From assembly GCA_019421005.1 (NCBI GenBank), contig JAHZGA010000011.1:1-32478 (forward strand): 32,478 nt of DNA, read 5' to 3'. The notes below the pieces were generated by a model. That model had not been told where the DNA came from and ran no database searches. It saw nothing but the letters and a program-made list of their open reading frames with translations. Positions 6,589 through 13,922 of this stretch are shown here, piece by piece; positions within the stretch are counted from its first letter, which is position 1; every line of letters starts with the position of its first letter. Source of the DNA: a bacterium. GTDB taxonomy: Bacteria > Bacillota_I > Bacilli_A > RF39 > UBA660. The position numbers and the translations under genes were made by a program.

Positions 6589-8901
6589 TTATTTAAAAAT
6601 ATAATTATAAATTTCTTGATAATCTTTAACAGTTATATAGTTAATATCTTTTTTAATTTCATCTGGAACTTCATCTACATCATTAAGGTTATCTATTGGT
6701 ATAATGATTGTTTTAATTCCATTTCTATGAGCCCCGATGCTTTTTTCTTTTAATCCACCTATTGGTAAAACTTCTCCTCTTAAAGTTATTTCTCCGGTCA
6801 TGGCTATATCAGTTCTGACGCTTTTTTTAATGAAAGCACTTATAAGTGCGGTTACTAAAGTTATTCCTGCACTTGGACCATCTTTAGGAACAGATCCTTC
6901 TGGAACATGAATATGAATATCATTTTCTTTTAATTTATTATAATCAATATTAAATGCTTTATAATTTGCTTTAATGTAACTTAAAGCAATTTGGGCACTT
7001 TCTTTCATAACATTTCCTAGTGAACCTGTTAATTTTAATTTACCATTTCCCTTATAAAAGTTTACTTCGATTGTTAAGGTATCACCACCAAAACTTGTAT
7101 AAGCAAGTCCATTAACAACACCTATTTCTTTAATATTATTTTTCTTAAAACGATATTTAGGTTTTCCTAGATACTGTTCTAAATTATCATTTGTAATATT
7201 TAAGATACTTAATTTTATATTATTTACAACAATTGAAGTAACAATCTTTCTAATAATATTAGATATTTGGCGCTCAAGCTCCCTAACTCCTGCTTCTTTA
7301 GTATAAGTTCTGATGATATTTAAAATAACTTCATCAGTAAAATTTATATGTTTTTTATCAATTCCATGTTCTAAACAAATTTTAGGAATTAAGTGTTTTT
7401 TAGCAATATCTAATTTTTCATATTCAGTATAACTAGAGATATTAACTATTTCTAATCTATCTTTTAAAGCAGGTGGAATTTTATCTTCATAATTGGCAGT
7501 TGCAATAAACATTACTTTTGATAAGTCAAATTCTTCTTCAATGTAATTATCACTGAAATATTTATTTTGTTCTGGATCTAATACTTCTAATAAACAACTT
7601 GCTGGATCACCTTTTATATCTTTAGTCATTTTATCAATTTCATCAATTAAAAATACTGGGTTTGAACTTTTAGCTTTTTTCATTGATTGAATTATTCTTC
7701 CTGGATTTGATCCTAAATAAGTTTTTCTATGACCAATTATTTCGGCTTCATCATTTACTCCACCGACAGACATTTTAACAAAATTACGGTTAATTGCTTT
7801 AGCTACTTTAAAAGCTAAAGATGTTTTACCTACACCAGGAGGACCTACTAAACAAATTATTGGACCTCTTAAATTTTTAGTCATTTTTTTTACAGCTAAA
7901 TATTCTATAATTCTAGTTTTTACTTTATCTAATCCGTAATGTGATTGATCTAAAATTTTTCTAACATTGCTTAAGTCTTCATTATCTTCAGTTACCTTAT
8001 TCCAAGGAAGTTCTAGTAACCAATCAATATAATTTCTAACTATATTATTTTCTGGTGACATAGTTGATAAATTCTCATATCTTTTTAATTCTTGATTTAA
8101 TCTATCTTTGATTTTTTCTGGAGCAGATAATTCCATTATTCTTTTGTTTAACTTTTCAATATCATCATCTTTTGAATTTGCTTCTCCTAATTGTTCTTTT
8201 ATTAATTTTAGTTTTTCTCTTAAGATATGTTCTTTTTGATTATTATCAAATTCTTCACGAACCTTATTATCAATTTCATATTCAATGCTAAACATTTCAT
8301 TTTCTCGATATAAATCATTTAAAATCATTTCAAAACGATTAACAGGAGAATTATTTTCTAAATATTCTAAACTACGTTCCAAAGAAATTGGCAAGTGAGG
8401 AACAACCATATCAGTCATTGTCGATAAATCATCAACACCGGTTAACAAGGATAAAACACTATTACTTAAGTATGGTATTTTTTTTACTGCTAGTTCAAAT
8501 TCTCTAAATAGTTTTTTAGTTAAAATGTTTTCATTTTCAACTTCTGTTTCCTCTATTTTAGAAACTATTGCTTCTAATAAGTCATCAGTTCGATTGAGGT
8601 TTAAATATTCATATATTCTAGCGCGTTTAATACCTTTTATAATTACTCTGGTTTTTCCATTAGGTAGTTCAATTCTATTAATAATTTTAGAAATAACACC
8701 TATTTTAGGTAAGTTTTTTATATTAGGTTTTTCTTCTAAAGGGTCAGGATTAGTAACTACTAAAATATTCTTATCATGAAATAAAAATGCTATATCAATC
8801 ACATTTTTATTGTTTTCATTATCTATTTCTAAACGAATTTCGTTATTAGGAAGGAGGACTATTCCTCTTAATAGGATGACAGGTAAATCAGTTTTATGCA
8901 A
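6589..8901 (-). CDS. lon: ATP-dependent protease Lon
   Basis: This full-length LonA-type protease has about 770 residues: an N-terminal substrate-binding domain (PVILLRGIVLLPNNEI), a coiled helical region, and an AAA+ domain with Walker A GPPGVGKT (353-360) and Walker B VFLIDEIDK. The serine-lysine protease domain has PKDGPSAG (catalytic Ser677) and GGLKEK (catalytic Lys718). It degrades damaged and regulatory proteins in the cytoplasm. The likely start is the TTG at 8901: AGGAGG lies seven bases before it, whereas a GTG at 8910 falls inside that binding site. spoVID follows after about 50 bases. Confidence 0.96.
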   Translation of the reverse strand: MHKTDLPVILLRGIVLLPNNEIRLEIDNENNKNVIDIAFLFHDKNILVVTNPDPLEEKPNIKNLPKIGVISKIINRIELPNGKTRVIIKGIKRARIYEYLNLNRTDDLLEAIVSKIEETEVENENILTKKLFREFELAVKKIPYLSNSVLSLLTGVDDLSTMTDMVVPHLPISLERSLEYLENNSPVNRFEMILNDLYRENEMFSIEYEIDNKVREEFDNNQKEHILREKLKLIKEQLGEANSKDDDIEKLNKRIMELSAPEKIKDRLNQELKRYENLSTMSPENNIVRNYIDWLLELPWNKVTEDNEDLSNVRKILDQSHYGLDKVKTRIIEYLAVKKMTKNLRGPIICLVGPPGVGKTSLAFKVAKAINRNFVKMSVGGVNDEAEIIGHRKTYLGSNPGRIIQSMKKAKSSNPVFLIDEIDKMTKDIKGDPASCLLEVLDPEQNKYFSDNYIEEEFDLSKVMFIATANYEDKIPPALKDRLEIVNISSYTEYEKLDIAKKHLIPKICLEHGIDKKHINFTDEVILNIIRTYTKEAGVRELERQISNIIRKIVTSIVVNNIKLSILNITNDNLEQYLGKPKYRFKKNNIKEIGVVNGLAYTSFGGDTLTIEVNFYKGNGKLKLTGSLGNVMKESAQIALSYIKANYKAFNIDYNKLKENDIHIHVPEGSVPKDGPSAGITLVTALISAFIKKSVRTDIAMTGEITLRGEVLPIGGLKEKSIGAHRNGIKTIIIPIDNLNDVDEVPDEIKKDINYITVKDYQEIYNYIFK

Positions 8902-8977
8902 ATATAACACCTCCTAATAAATTGCTATTTATTATAGTACAGCTTTTAAAAAAAGTCTATCAATTTAATAAACTTTT

Positions 8978-9256
8978 TTAAATTATTTTTTTCAAGATAA
9001 AATATCTACAATCATAGGCACAGTTATTTTTTAAATATTCATCTTTAATTTTAATATTATTAATCCTATTATTGAGCTTATTTTTTTTATCACATAATCC
9101 TTTTAAGCGTAGTTTTCCATAAGACCAATCACCAATTATATAATCATAATTATCAAAGTATTCAGTATATTTTGAAGTTATTTCTTCTAAATCAAAACCA
9201 TCTTTATAGTTTTCAATTAGTTCAAATTCAATATCATTTATTTTATATTTGTTCAT
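8978..9256 (-). CDS. yutD: YutD family protein (DUF1027)
   Basis: This 92-residue protein carries the family core: ELIENYKDGFDLEEI (about 12-26), YDYIIGDWSYGKLRLKG (about 38-54) and the C-terminal CAYDCRYFILKKI (about 79-91). YutD is a small cytoplasmic protein conserved in Bacilli with no settled function. AAAGGGCG lies seven bases before the ATG. In Bacillus yutD is close to yunB, and the two are adjacent here with the same orientation. Confidence 0.88.
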   Translation of the reverse strand: MNKYKINDIEFELIENYKDGFDLEEITSKYTEYFDNYDYIIGDWSYGKLRLKGLCDKKNKLNNRINNIKIKDEYLKNNCAYDCRYFILKKII

Positions 9257-9307
9257 TTCTAACGCCCTTTCTAATTAAAGTATAACACATTTTAATTTTT
9301 TTAACAA

Positions 9308-10063
9308 TTATTTTGTTGGCAATGATATAATCGGAGAAGTATTTTGCATTCCATTAAAATAGTAATTAGGTACAGAACCCTCAATTATTTTTAAAGCAAC
9401 TGGAATATTACTTTTTATTGTTACTTTTTTAGAAGTAAATGGTAAAATAACTTGTTCATCTATTTTTATATCAATAAAAACTTCAACCAATGCATTGTTA
9501 ATTCCATAGTTAGTAACCTTCGTTTTAATATTACTAGTAATATCACCCATAACATTCAATCTTACTGGAATTTTAGGACCTAAATTAGATAAAAGAGCAT
9601 TTTTATATACAAGTCCGAATGGTATTTCAAAGATTATACCTTCTTCTAATTTTTTTTTATCAAATTCAACCTCCACATCATCTGATAATTGTAAAGTATC
9701 TATGTTACCTTTTTCAATTTGTCTTAAACTAATTTGTACACTGCTGGCAGTTGTTGTTAAAAATTTATTAACAAGTGCGGAATTAAAGTCAATTGTTAAT
9801 ATTTTCCCATCATTATCTTTATTAATTATAAATAATTTTTCAATATCTAATTCATCAGTAATATGTTTAGAAACAGCTTTAGTTATAACTAAAGTTGATA
9901 ATCTTTTTATTTCAAGTTCAGCATAGTTTAATAATACTGGTGAAAATTTATAGTTAAGATATTTAAAACAACCTAGTAAAGTTATTAAAAATAAAATAAT
10001 AGTCATAATAATTTTAGTACTTAGTTTAATTTTTAATCTTTTTTTTAATTTAATTCTATTCAT
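9308..10063 (-). CDS. yunB: sporulation protein YunB
   Basis: This 251-residue protein has a basic N-terminus, one membrane segment (about 18-35), then a beta-rich domain with NYAELEIKRLSTLVITKAVS (about 46-65), VEIPFGLVYKNALLSNLGPKIPV-like and VTNYGINNALVEVFIDI blocks (about 145-205), which are hallmarks of YunB. YunB is a sigma-E-dependent spore membrane protein in Bacillus with no known enzyme activity. No ribosome binding site is visible; CATATAAT lies only five bases before the ATG, so the mRNA may have almost no leader. It is divergent from the CBS gene with about 63 bases between them. Confidence 0.85.
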   Translation of the reverse strand: MNRIKLKKRLKIKLSTKIIMTIILFLITLLGCFKYLNYKFSPVLLNYAELEIKRLSTLVITKAVSKHITDELDIEKLFIINKDNDGKILTIDFNSALVNKFLTTTASSVQISLRQIEKGNIDTLQLSDDVEVEFDKKKLEEGIIFEIPFGLVYKNALLSNLGPKIPVRLNVMGDITSNIKTKVTNYGINNALVEVFIDIKIDEQVILPFTSKKVTIKSNIPVALKIIEGSVPNYYFNGMQNTSPIISLPTK

Positions 10064-10103
10064 ATTTAATTATATGAATAAGTATATTTTTTTATTTAAA
10101 AGT

Positions 10104-10109
10104 TATAAT
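10104..10109 (+). promoter_or_regulatory. -10 box of the CBS-domain gene
   Basis: TATAAT ends 17 bases before the ATG at 10127, with no good -35. The predicted transcript would begin about at AAAGGGTGAT, so the leader is about 11 bases and is essentially the ribosome binding site. Confidence 0.55.
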
Positions 10110-10126
10110 AATTAAAGGGTGATAAT

Positions 10127-10588
10127 ATGACTATTGAAAATTTAATGTCAAAAGATTTAATTATTGGAAATATTACAGATAACATATATGATATTGCAAT
10201 TTTAATGAAAAAGTATAATATTGGTTTTGTTCCTATTGCCAAGGGAAAACAAATTATCGGAGTTATTACTGACCGAGATATCGTTATTAATGCTATTTGT
10301 AATAAAGCTAAAAGTGATGATAGTATTGAAGATTTTATGAGTGTTAATTTAATTACTATTAACAAAGATGAAGATATTAATAAAGCTTTAGATCTAATGG
10401 GTTTTAAAAAGGTAAAAAGATTATTAGTTGAAAGTGAAAATAAGGTAGTCGGAGTAATTTCCATTTCAGATATTGTTAAAAATGAAAATGTTGCCGATGA
10501 TGCCATATTAGATAATTTAAGAAAGCTATTAGAAATTTATGAAAAAGTTAATACTGAAGATGCAAAAATAGATGAATTTTATTTATAA
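10127..10588 (+). CDS. two-CBS-domain protein
   Basis: This 153-residue protein is a stand-alone tandem CBS pair (Bateman module). CBS1 runs from about 5 to 57 (MSKDLIIGN...VPIAKGKQIIGVITDRDIVI), CBS2 from about 66 to 122 (MSVNLITINKDEDINKALDLMGFKKVKRLLVES...GVISISDIV), and a helical tail follows. Such modules bind adenosyl nucleotides and sense energy state or regulate partners; no partner is visible here. GGGTGAT sits five bases before the ATG. It ends at a bidirectional terminator shared with nrdG. A long antisense ORF (10096-10506) is a shadow. Confidence 0.88.
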   Translation: MTIENLMSKDLIIGNITDNIYDIAILMKKYNIGFVPIAKGKQIIGVITDRDIVINAICNKAKSDDSIEDFMSVNLITINKDEDINKALDLMGFKKVKRLLVESENKVVGVISISDIVKNENVADDAILDNLRKLLEIYEKVNTEDAKIDEFYL

Positions 10589-10604
10589 ATCCATCTATTT
10601 TTTT
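10566..10604. terminator. bidirectional terminator between CBS gene and nrdG
   Basis: AAATAGATG (10566-10574) pairs with CATCTATTT (10592-10600), followed by T-runs; on the other strand the hairpin is likewise followed by U residues. It includes the end of the CBS coding region and serves both convergent genes. Confidence 0.7.
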
Positions 10605-11160
10605 ATATAAAGACTAGTTCATCATAATTAGTTAATACTTCTTTATCACGATATTTTTTTAATATAACAACATGATTATTTTTTAAACTTTCTTTTACAT
10701 CAATAATTCTTTGATTTTTAGAGCCTCTAAAAGGACATTCAAAACTTTTTTCAGCTAGAACAAATTTACCATCAATTAAAACATCTATATTATTTAATAA
10801 TTCAATTATTTTTTTATTACTTTCAGACATTTTCATTAGTTGTTCAAATGTATATCCAGTATAACACCAAACGTTTAAATTTATTTTTTGACAAAAACTA
10901 GCTATTTCTAAACAGGCATCTATTTGAACGAATGGATCGCCTCCAGATAAAGTTATTCCATCATGATATTTTAAGTTTTGAATTTGTTTTTTTAAATTAT
11001 CAATATCTTCTAAATAACCACCTTTTAAATCATGAGTTTTAGGATTATGACATCCATAACAATTATGAATACATCCTTGTGTCCAAACAACAGCTCTTAA
11101 GCCTTCACCGTCAACGATGCTATCTGTTTGAAGTGGAGAGGCTAATCGTATTTTATCCAT
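10603..11160 (-). CDS. nrdG: anaerobic ribonucleotide reductase activase NrdG (radical SAM)
   Basis: This 185-residue enzyme has the radical SAM cluster motif CIHNCYGC (about 30-37, a CxxxCxxC motif that holds a 4Fe-4S cluster), the NPKTHDL and GGDPF motifs of NrdG, and the N-terminal SIVDGEGLRAVVWTQGC. It uses S-adenosylmethionine to make the glycyl radical on NrdD under anaerobic conditions. Its ATG overlaps the end of the small glycyl-radical gene by 8 bases, giving a tightly coupled nrdD - small subunit - nrdG operon. Its direct substrate glycine is therefore encoded in the gene immediately before it. Confidence 0.95.
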   Translation of the reverse strand: MDKIRLASPLQTDSIVDGEGLRAVVWTQGCIHNCYGCHNPKTHDLKGGYLEDIDNLKKQIQNLKYHDGITLSGGDPFVQIDACLEIASFCQKINLNVWCYTGYTFEQLMKMSESNKKIIELLNNIDVLIDGKFVLAEKSFECPFRGSKNQRIIDVKESLKNNHVVILKKYRDKEVLTNYDELVFI

Positions 11161-11296
11161 GTTTTACACGATCTTTAACTTCACATTTTTTAGCATTGTT
11201 AAATCTATCAACTGTACCTACTAAATAACCTGTAATTCTTCTAATTCTTTCAAATTCTACTCCTTCTCCTACTAATTTTCCTTCTTTTTTTTCCAT
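11153..11296 (-). CDS. separate 47-residue glycyl-radical domain of anaerobic ribonucleotide reductase
   Basis: This short ORF starts one base after the nrdD stop and ends within nrdG. Its core, RIRRITGYLVGTVDRFNNAK followed by EVKDRVKHG, matches the extreme C-terminus of standard NrdD proteins, where the glycine before YL (Gly681 in E. coli NrdD) carries the radical; here it is Gly23. The large NrdD (11298-13607) lacks this segment. Start evidence is strong: AAAGGAGG, encoded by the last lysine-glycine codons of nrdD, lies at ideal spacing before the ATG at 11296. Deleting one A just before the nrdD stop would fuse the two frames, so a sequencing error or programmed frameshift are alternatives. 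The fused linker would be unusually long (about 45 residues from Zn site to radical Gly, against about 16 in E. coli), which favours a true separate gene. Confidence 0.85.
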   Translation of the reverse strand: MEKKEGKLVGEGVEFERIRRITGYLVGTVDRFNNAKKCEVKDRVKHG

Positions 11297-11297
11297 T

Positions 11298-13607
11298 TTA
11301 TTTTCCTCCTTTAATTTTATTTAATTTTTCAACTGAAATTGCTTCACCAGTATGTCGTCCACATCCAGGACAAACATCTTTAATAATTCCAACATATCCA
11401 CAAACAGGATCGCGATCAACTGGGTGGTTAATTGCTCCATAACCGATACCTGCTTCTTTCATTATTCTAACTATTTTTTCAAATGCTTCTAAATTTTCAC
11501 TTGGATCTCCATCTAGTTCAATATAGGAAATATGACCAGCATTAGTTAAATTATGATAAGGTGCTTCTAAATTAATTTTATTAGCAATGCTAATGTTGTA
11601 ATAAACTGGTATATGGAATGAATTAGTGTAATAATTACGATCAGTAATTCCTTTTAATTTACCATAAATTGCTTTATCAATATTAACAAATCTACCTGAT
11701 AATCCTTCAGCTGGAGTTGCTAGTAAAGTGAAATTAAGATTATATTTTTTAGAATATTCATCACATTTATTTCTCATGAATGTAATAATTTCTAAACCTA
11801 ATTTTTGAGCCTTTTTACTTTCTCCATGATGCTCATTAATTAAAGCTTTTAAACATTCAGCTAATCCAATAAATCCTATTGATAAGGTTCCATGTTTTAA
11901 GATTTTTCTTAAACGATCATGTGGTTTTAAGTTTTCAGAATTTATCCAAACACCTTGTCCATATACAAATGGAAAGTTATAAACATGTTTACTGCATTGG
12001 ATTTCAAAACGTTCTAGTAATTGATCTTTTACTAAATCCATTTTTTCTTCTAACTCTTGATAAAATGCTTTCATATCTGTTTTTTCATTTAAAGGTAGAC
12101 CATGTTTAATTCCTATTCTTGGTAAGTTAATTGAAGTAAATGATAAATTACCTCGTCCTGGTGTAACTGCTTTTTCAGGATCTACTATATTTCCTAATAC
12201 TCTTGTTCTACATCCCATATAAGCAACTTCTGTTTCATAAGTTCCTTTGTATTTATCAATGTTAAAAGGTGCATCAATAAATGAGAAATTTGGAAATAAT
12301 CTTTTTGCTGAAACTTTACATGCTAGTTTCAATAAATCATAATTAGGGTCGCCTTCGTTATAGTTAACACCTTCTTTTACTTTAAAAATTGAGATTGGGA
12401 AAATTGGTGTTTCTCCATGCCCTAGGCCAGCATCATTTGCTAGTAAATAGCTTTTTATAACCATTCTTCCTTCAGGTGATGTATCTGTACCAAAATTAAT
12501 TGATGAGAATGGTACTTGAGCACCTGCTCTAGAATGCATTGTATTTAAATTATGAATAAATGCTTCCATTGCTTGAAATGTTAATCTTTCAGTTTGTTTT
12601 AAAGCTTTTTCATAAGCTTTTTTAAATATTTTTTCTACTTCTTCTGAACCTTTATAATAATTTTCAAAAATATTTAAATCAACATCAATTGATTGTAGTC
12701 TATCTATATCTTTAATAATACTTTTTAAACTAACAAATTTAATAAAGTCAGTTAAATCTAAAAAATCACATAAAACTTGTTTAAATTGTTTTTTAAATGT
12801 TTTTAATACTCCAGGCGCTAAATAAAAATCAAAAGCGGGAATACTTTGTCCACCATGTTGATCATTTTGATTAGATTGAATAGCAATTGCTGCTAAAGCT
12901 GAATAAGATATAATATTGCTTGGTTCTCTTAAATGACCATGACCAGTTGAAAAACCATTTTTAAATAATTTATTTAAGTCTATTTGACAACAAGTTGTTG
13001 TTCCCATAGCTAAAAAGTCTAAATCATGAATATGAATATCTCCATTCTCATGAGCTTCAGTAAATTTTTTCTTAATTAAATATGCTTTACTAAATTCTTT
13101 AGAAATTGCACTTCCATAATGCAACATTGTTCCCATAGCAGTATTACCATCAATATTAGCGTTTTCTCTTTTACTATCTTCTTCATCTGCTACTTTTAAA
13201 CTTAAACTTTCTATTGCTTTTAAAAATTTATGTTTCTTTTTTTCATCAAAGAACATTTGTCTTGATTGATTTCTTCTTTCACGATATTCTGAAAATGATT
13301 TAAAGACATCTTTATAACCTTTTTTATCTAATTCAAATTCTATCATATCTTGAATAACCTCAATTTTTATACTTGGATTATCCTTATATTCTTTTTCAAT
13401 TCTTTTCATAACAGAATTATAAACTTTATTAATATCTTTTTCACTATATTTCTTAATGATTTTTCCTTCATCTTCTCCATCATTAAGTTCAGTTGTGATA
13501 CTATCAAATCCTTTTTTTATCGCTATAGCGATTTTAGTACCATCAAAATCTACTTTTTTTCCATTTCTTTTGACAACTTTTAAAGTTGCTTCTTTTACAT
13601 CTACCAT
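11298..13607 (-). CDS. nrdD: anaerobic (class III) ribonucleoside-triphosphate reductase, large part lacking the glycyl-radical end
   Basis: About 769 residues reduce ribonucleotides to deoxyribonucleotides without oxygen. An N-terminal ATP-cone (about 8-105: VVKRNGKKVDFDGTKI) is followed by the reductase barrel with TTTCCQIDL, SRAGAQVPFSSINFGTDTS, YMGCRTRV and GRGNLSFTSINLPR. The C-terminal zinc-binding part keeps VCGYVG and CPGCGR, about 20 residues before the stop. The RxxGY glycyl-radical motif that normally follows is absent and is encoded by the next gene. AGGAGG lies five bases before the ATG at 13607 and only two before the one at 13610, so I prefer the former. A promoter lies at 13635-13664. 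Confidence 0.95.
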   Translation of the reverse strand: MVDVKEATLKVVKRNGKKVDFDGTKIAIAIKKGFDSITTELNDGEDEGKIIKKYSEKDINKVYNSVMKRIEKEYKDNPSIKIEVIQDMIEFELDKKGYKDVFKSFSEYRERRNQSRQMFFDEKKKHKFLKAIESLSLKVADEEDSKRENANIDGNTAMGTMLHYGSAISKEFSKAYLIKKKFTEAHENGDIHIHDLDFLAMGTTTCCQIDLNKLFKNGFSTGHGHLREPSNIISYSALAAIAIQSNQNDQHGGQSIPAFDFYLAPGVLKTFKKQFKQVLCDFLDLTDFIKFVSLKSIIKDIDRLQSIDVDLNIFENYYKGSEEVEKIFKKAYEKALKQTERLTFQAMEAFIHNLNTMHSRAGAQVPFSSINFGTDTSPEGRMVIKSYLLANDAGLGHGETPIFPISIFKVKEGVNYNEGDPNYDLLKLACKVSAKRLFPNFSFIDAPFNIDKYKGTYETEVAYMGCRTRVLGNIVDPEKAVTPGRGNLSFTSINLPRIGIKHGLPLNEKTDMKAFYQELEEKMDLVKDQLLERFEIQCSKHVYNFPFVYGQGVWINSENLKPHDRLRKILKHGTLSIGFIGLAECLKALINEHHGESKKAQKLGLEIITFMRNKCDEYSKKYNLNFTLLATPAEGLSGRFVNIDKAIYGKLKGITDRNYYTNSFHIPVYYNISIANKINLEAPYHNLTNAGHISYIELDGDPSENLEAFEKIVRIMKEAGIGYGAINHPVDRDPVCGYVGIIKDVCPGCGRHTGEAISVEKLNKIKGGK

Positions 13608-13634
13608 CATATCCTCCTATATTCTAACATCTTA

Positions 13635-13664
13635 ATTATACCCTCATATGAAGATAAAAATCAA
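13635..13664 (-). promoter_or_regulatory. promoter of the nrdD operon
   Basis: On the minus strand TTGATT (13659-13664) and TATAAT (13635-13640) are 18 bases apart, about 25 bases before the nrdD start. I see no confident NrdR box. Confidence 0.65.
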
Positions 13665-13679
13665 TACTATTTTGTAAAA

Positions 13680-13860
13680 TTTTTAAATTTATTTTTTGAT
13701 GTTTTTTTACAAATCATAATTTTAGTTTTTTTGTTTTTTTGATTTTTTGTTTATTTTTTTAGTTATTTTCCTTATTTTTAAAGGTTTTTGTATATTTATT
13801 TTTTTGTTTTTTTTACATTTTTATATATTTTTGTTTTTTAATTTCCTTTATTTTTAATAA
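13680..13860. other. T-rich tract with spaced T-runs between nrdD and the deacetylase gene
   Basis: The plus strand is about three-quarters T, with runs of 5-8 T at 13692, 13702, 13726, 13734, 13743, 13754, 13799, 13807, 13818 and 13834, separated mostly by single G or a few bases, and almost no C. Several runs are 8-11 bases apart, so the DNA may be bent. No gene, hairpin or clear promoter is visible in it. It lies upstream of two divergent genes and could act as an upstream promoter element for either. Confidence 0.6.
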
Positions 13861-13922
13861 TATAGCTTTTATCTAAAACATTTATTAACGTTTTAGTGAA
13901 TATACTTACTATAGGTGATCAT

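Noticed and set aside
10096..10506. 136-residue minus-strand ORF opposite the CBS gene
   Set aside because: It is antisense to a clear two-CBS protein and is a serine/leucine/isoleucine-rich shadow with no binding site.
13614..13700. NrdR box near the nrdD promoter
   Set aside because: ACAAAATAGT-like bases occur, but the match to the NrdR pattern is too poor in this AT-rich region.
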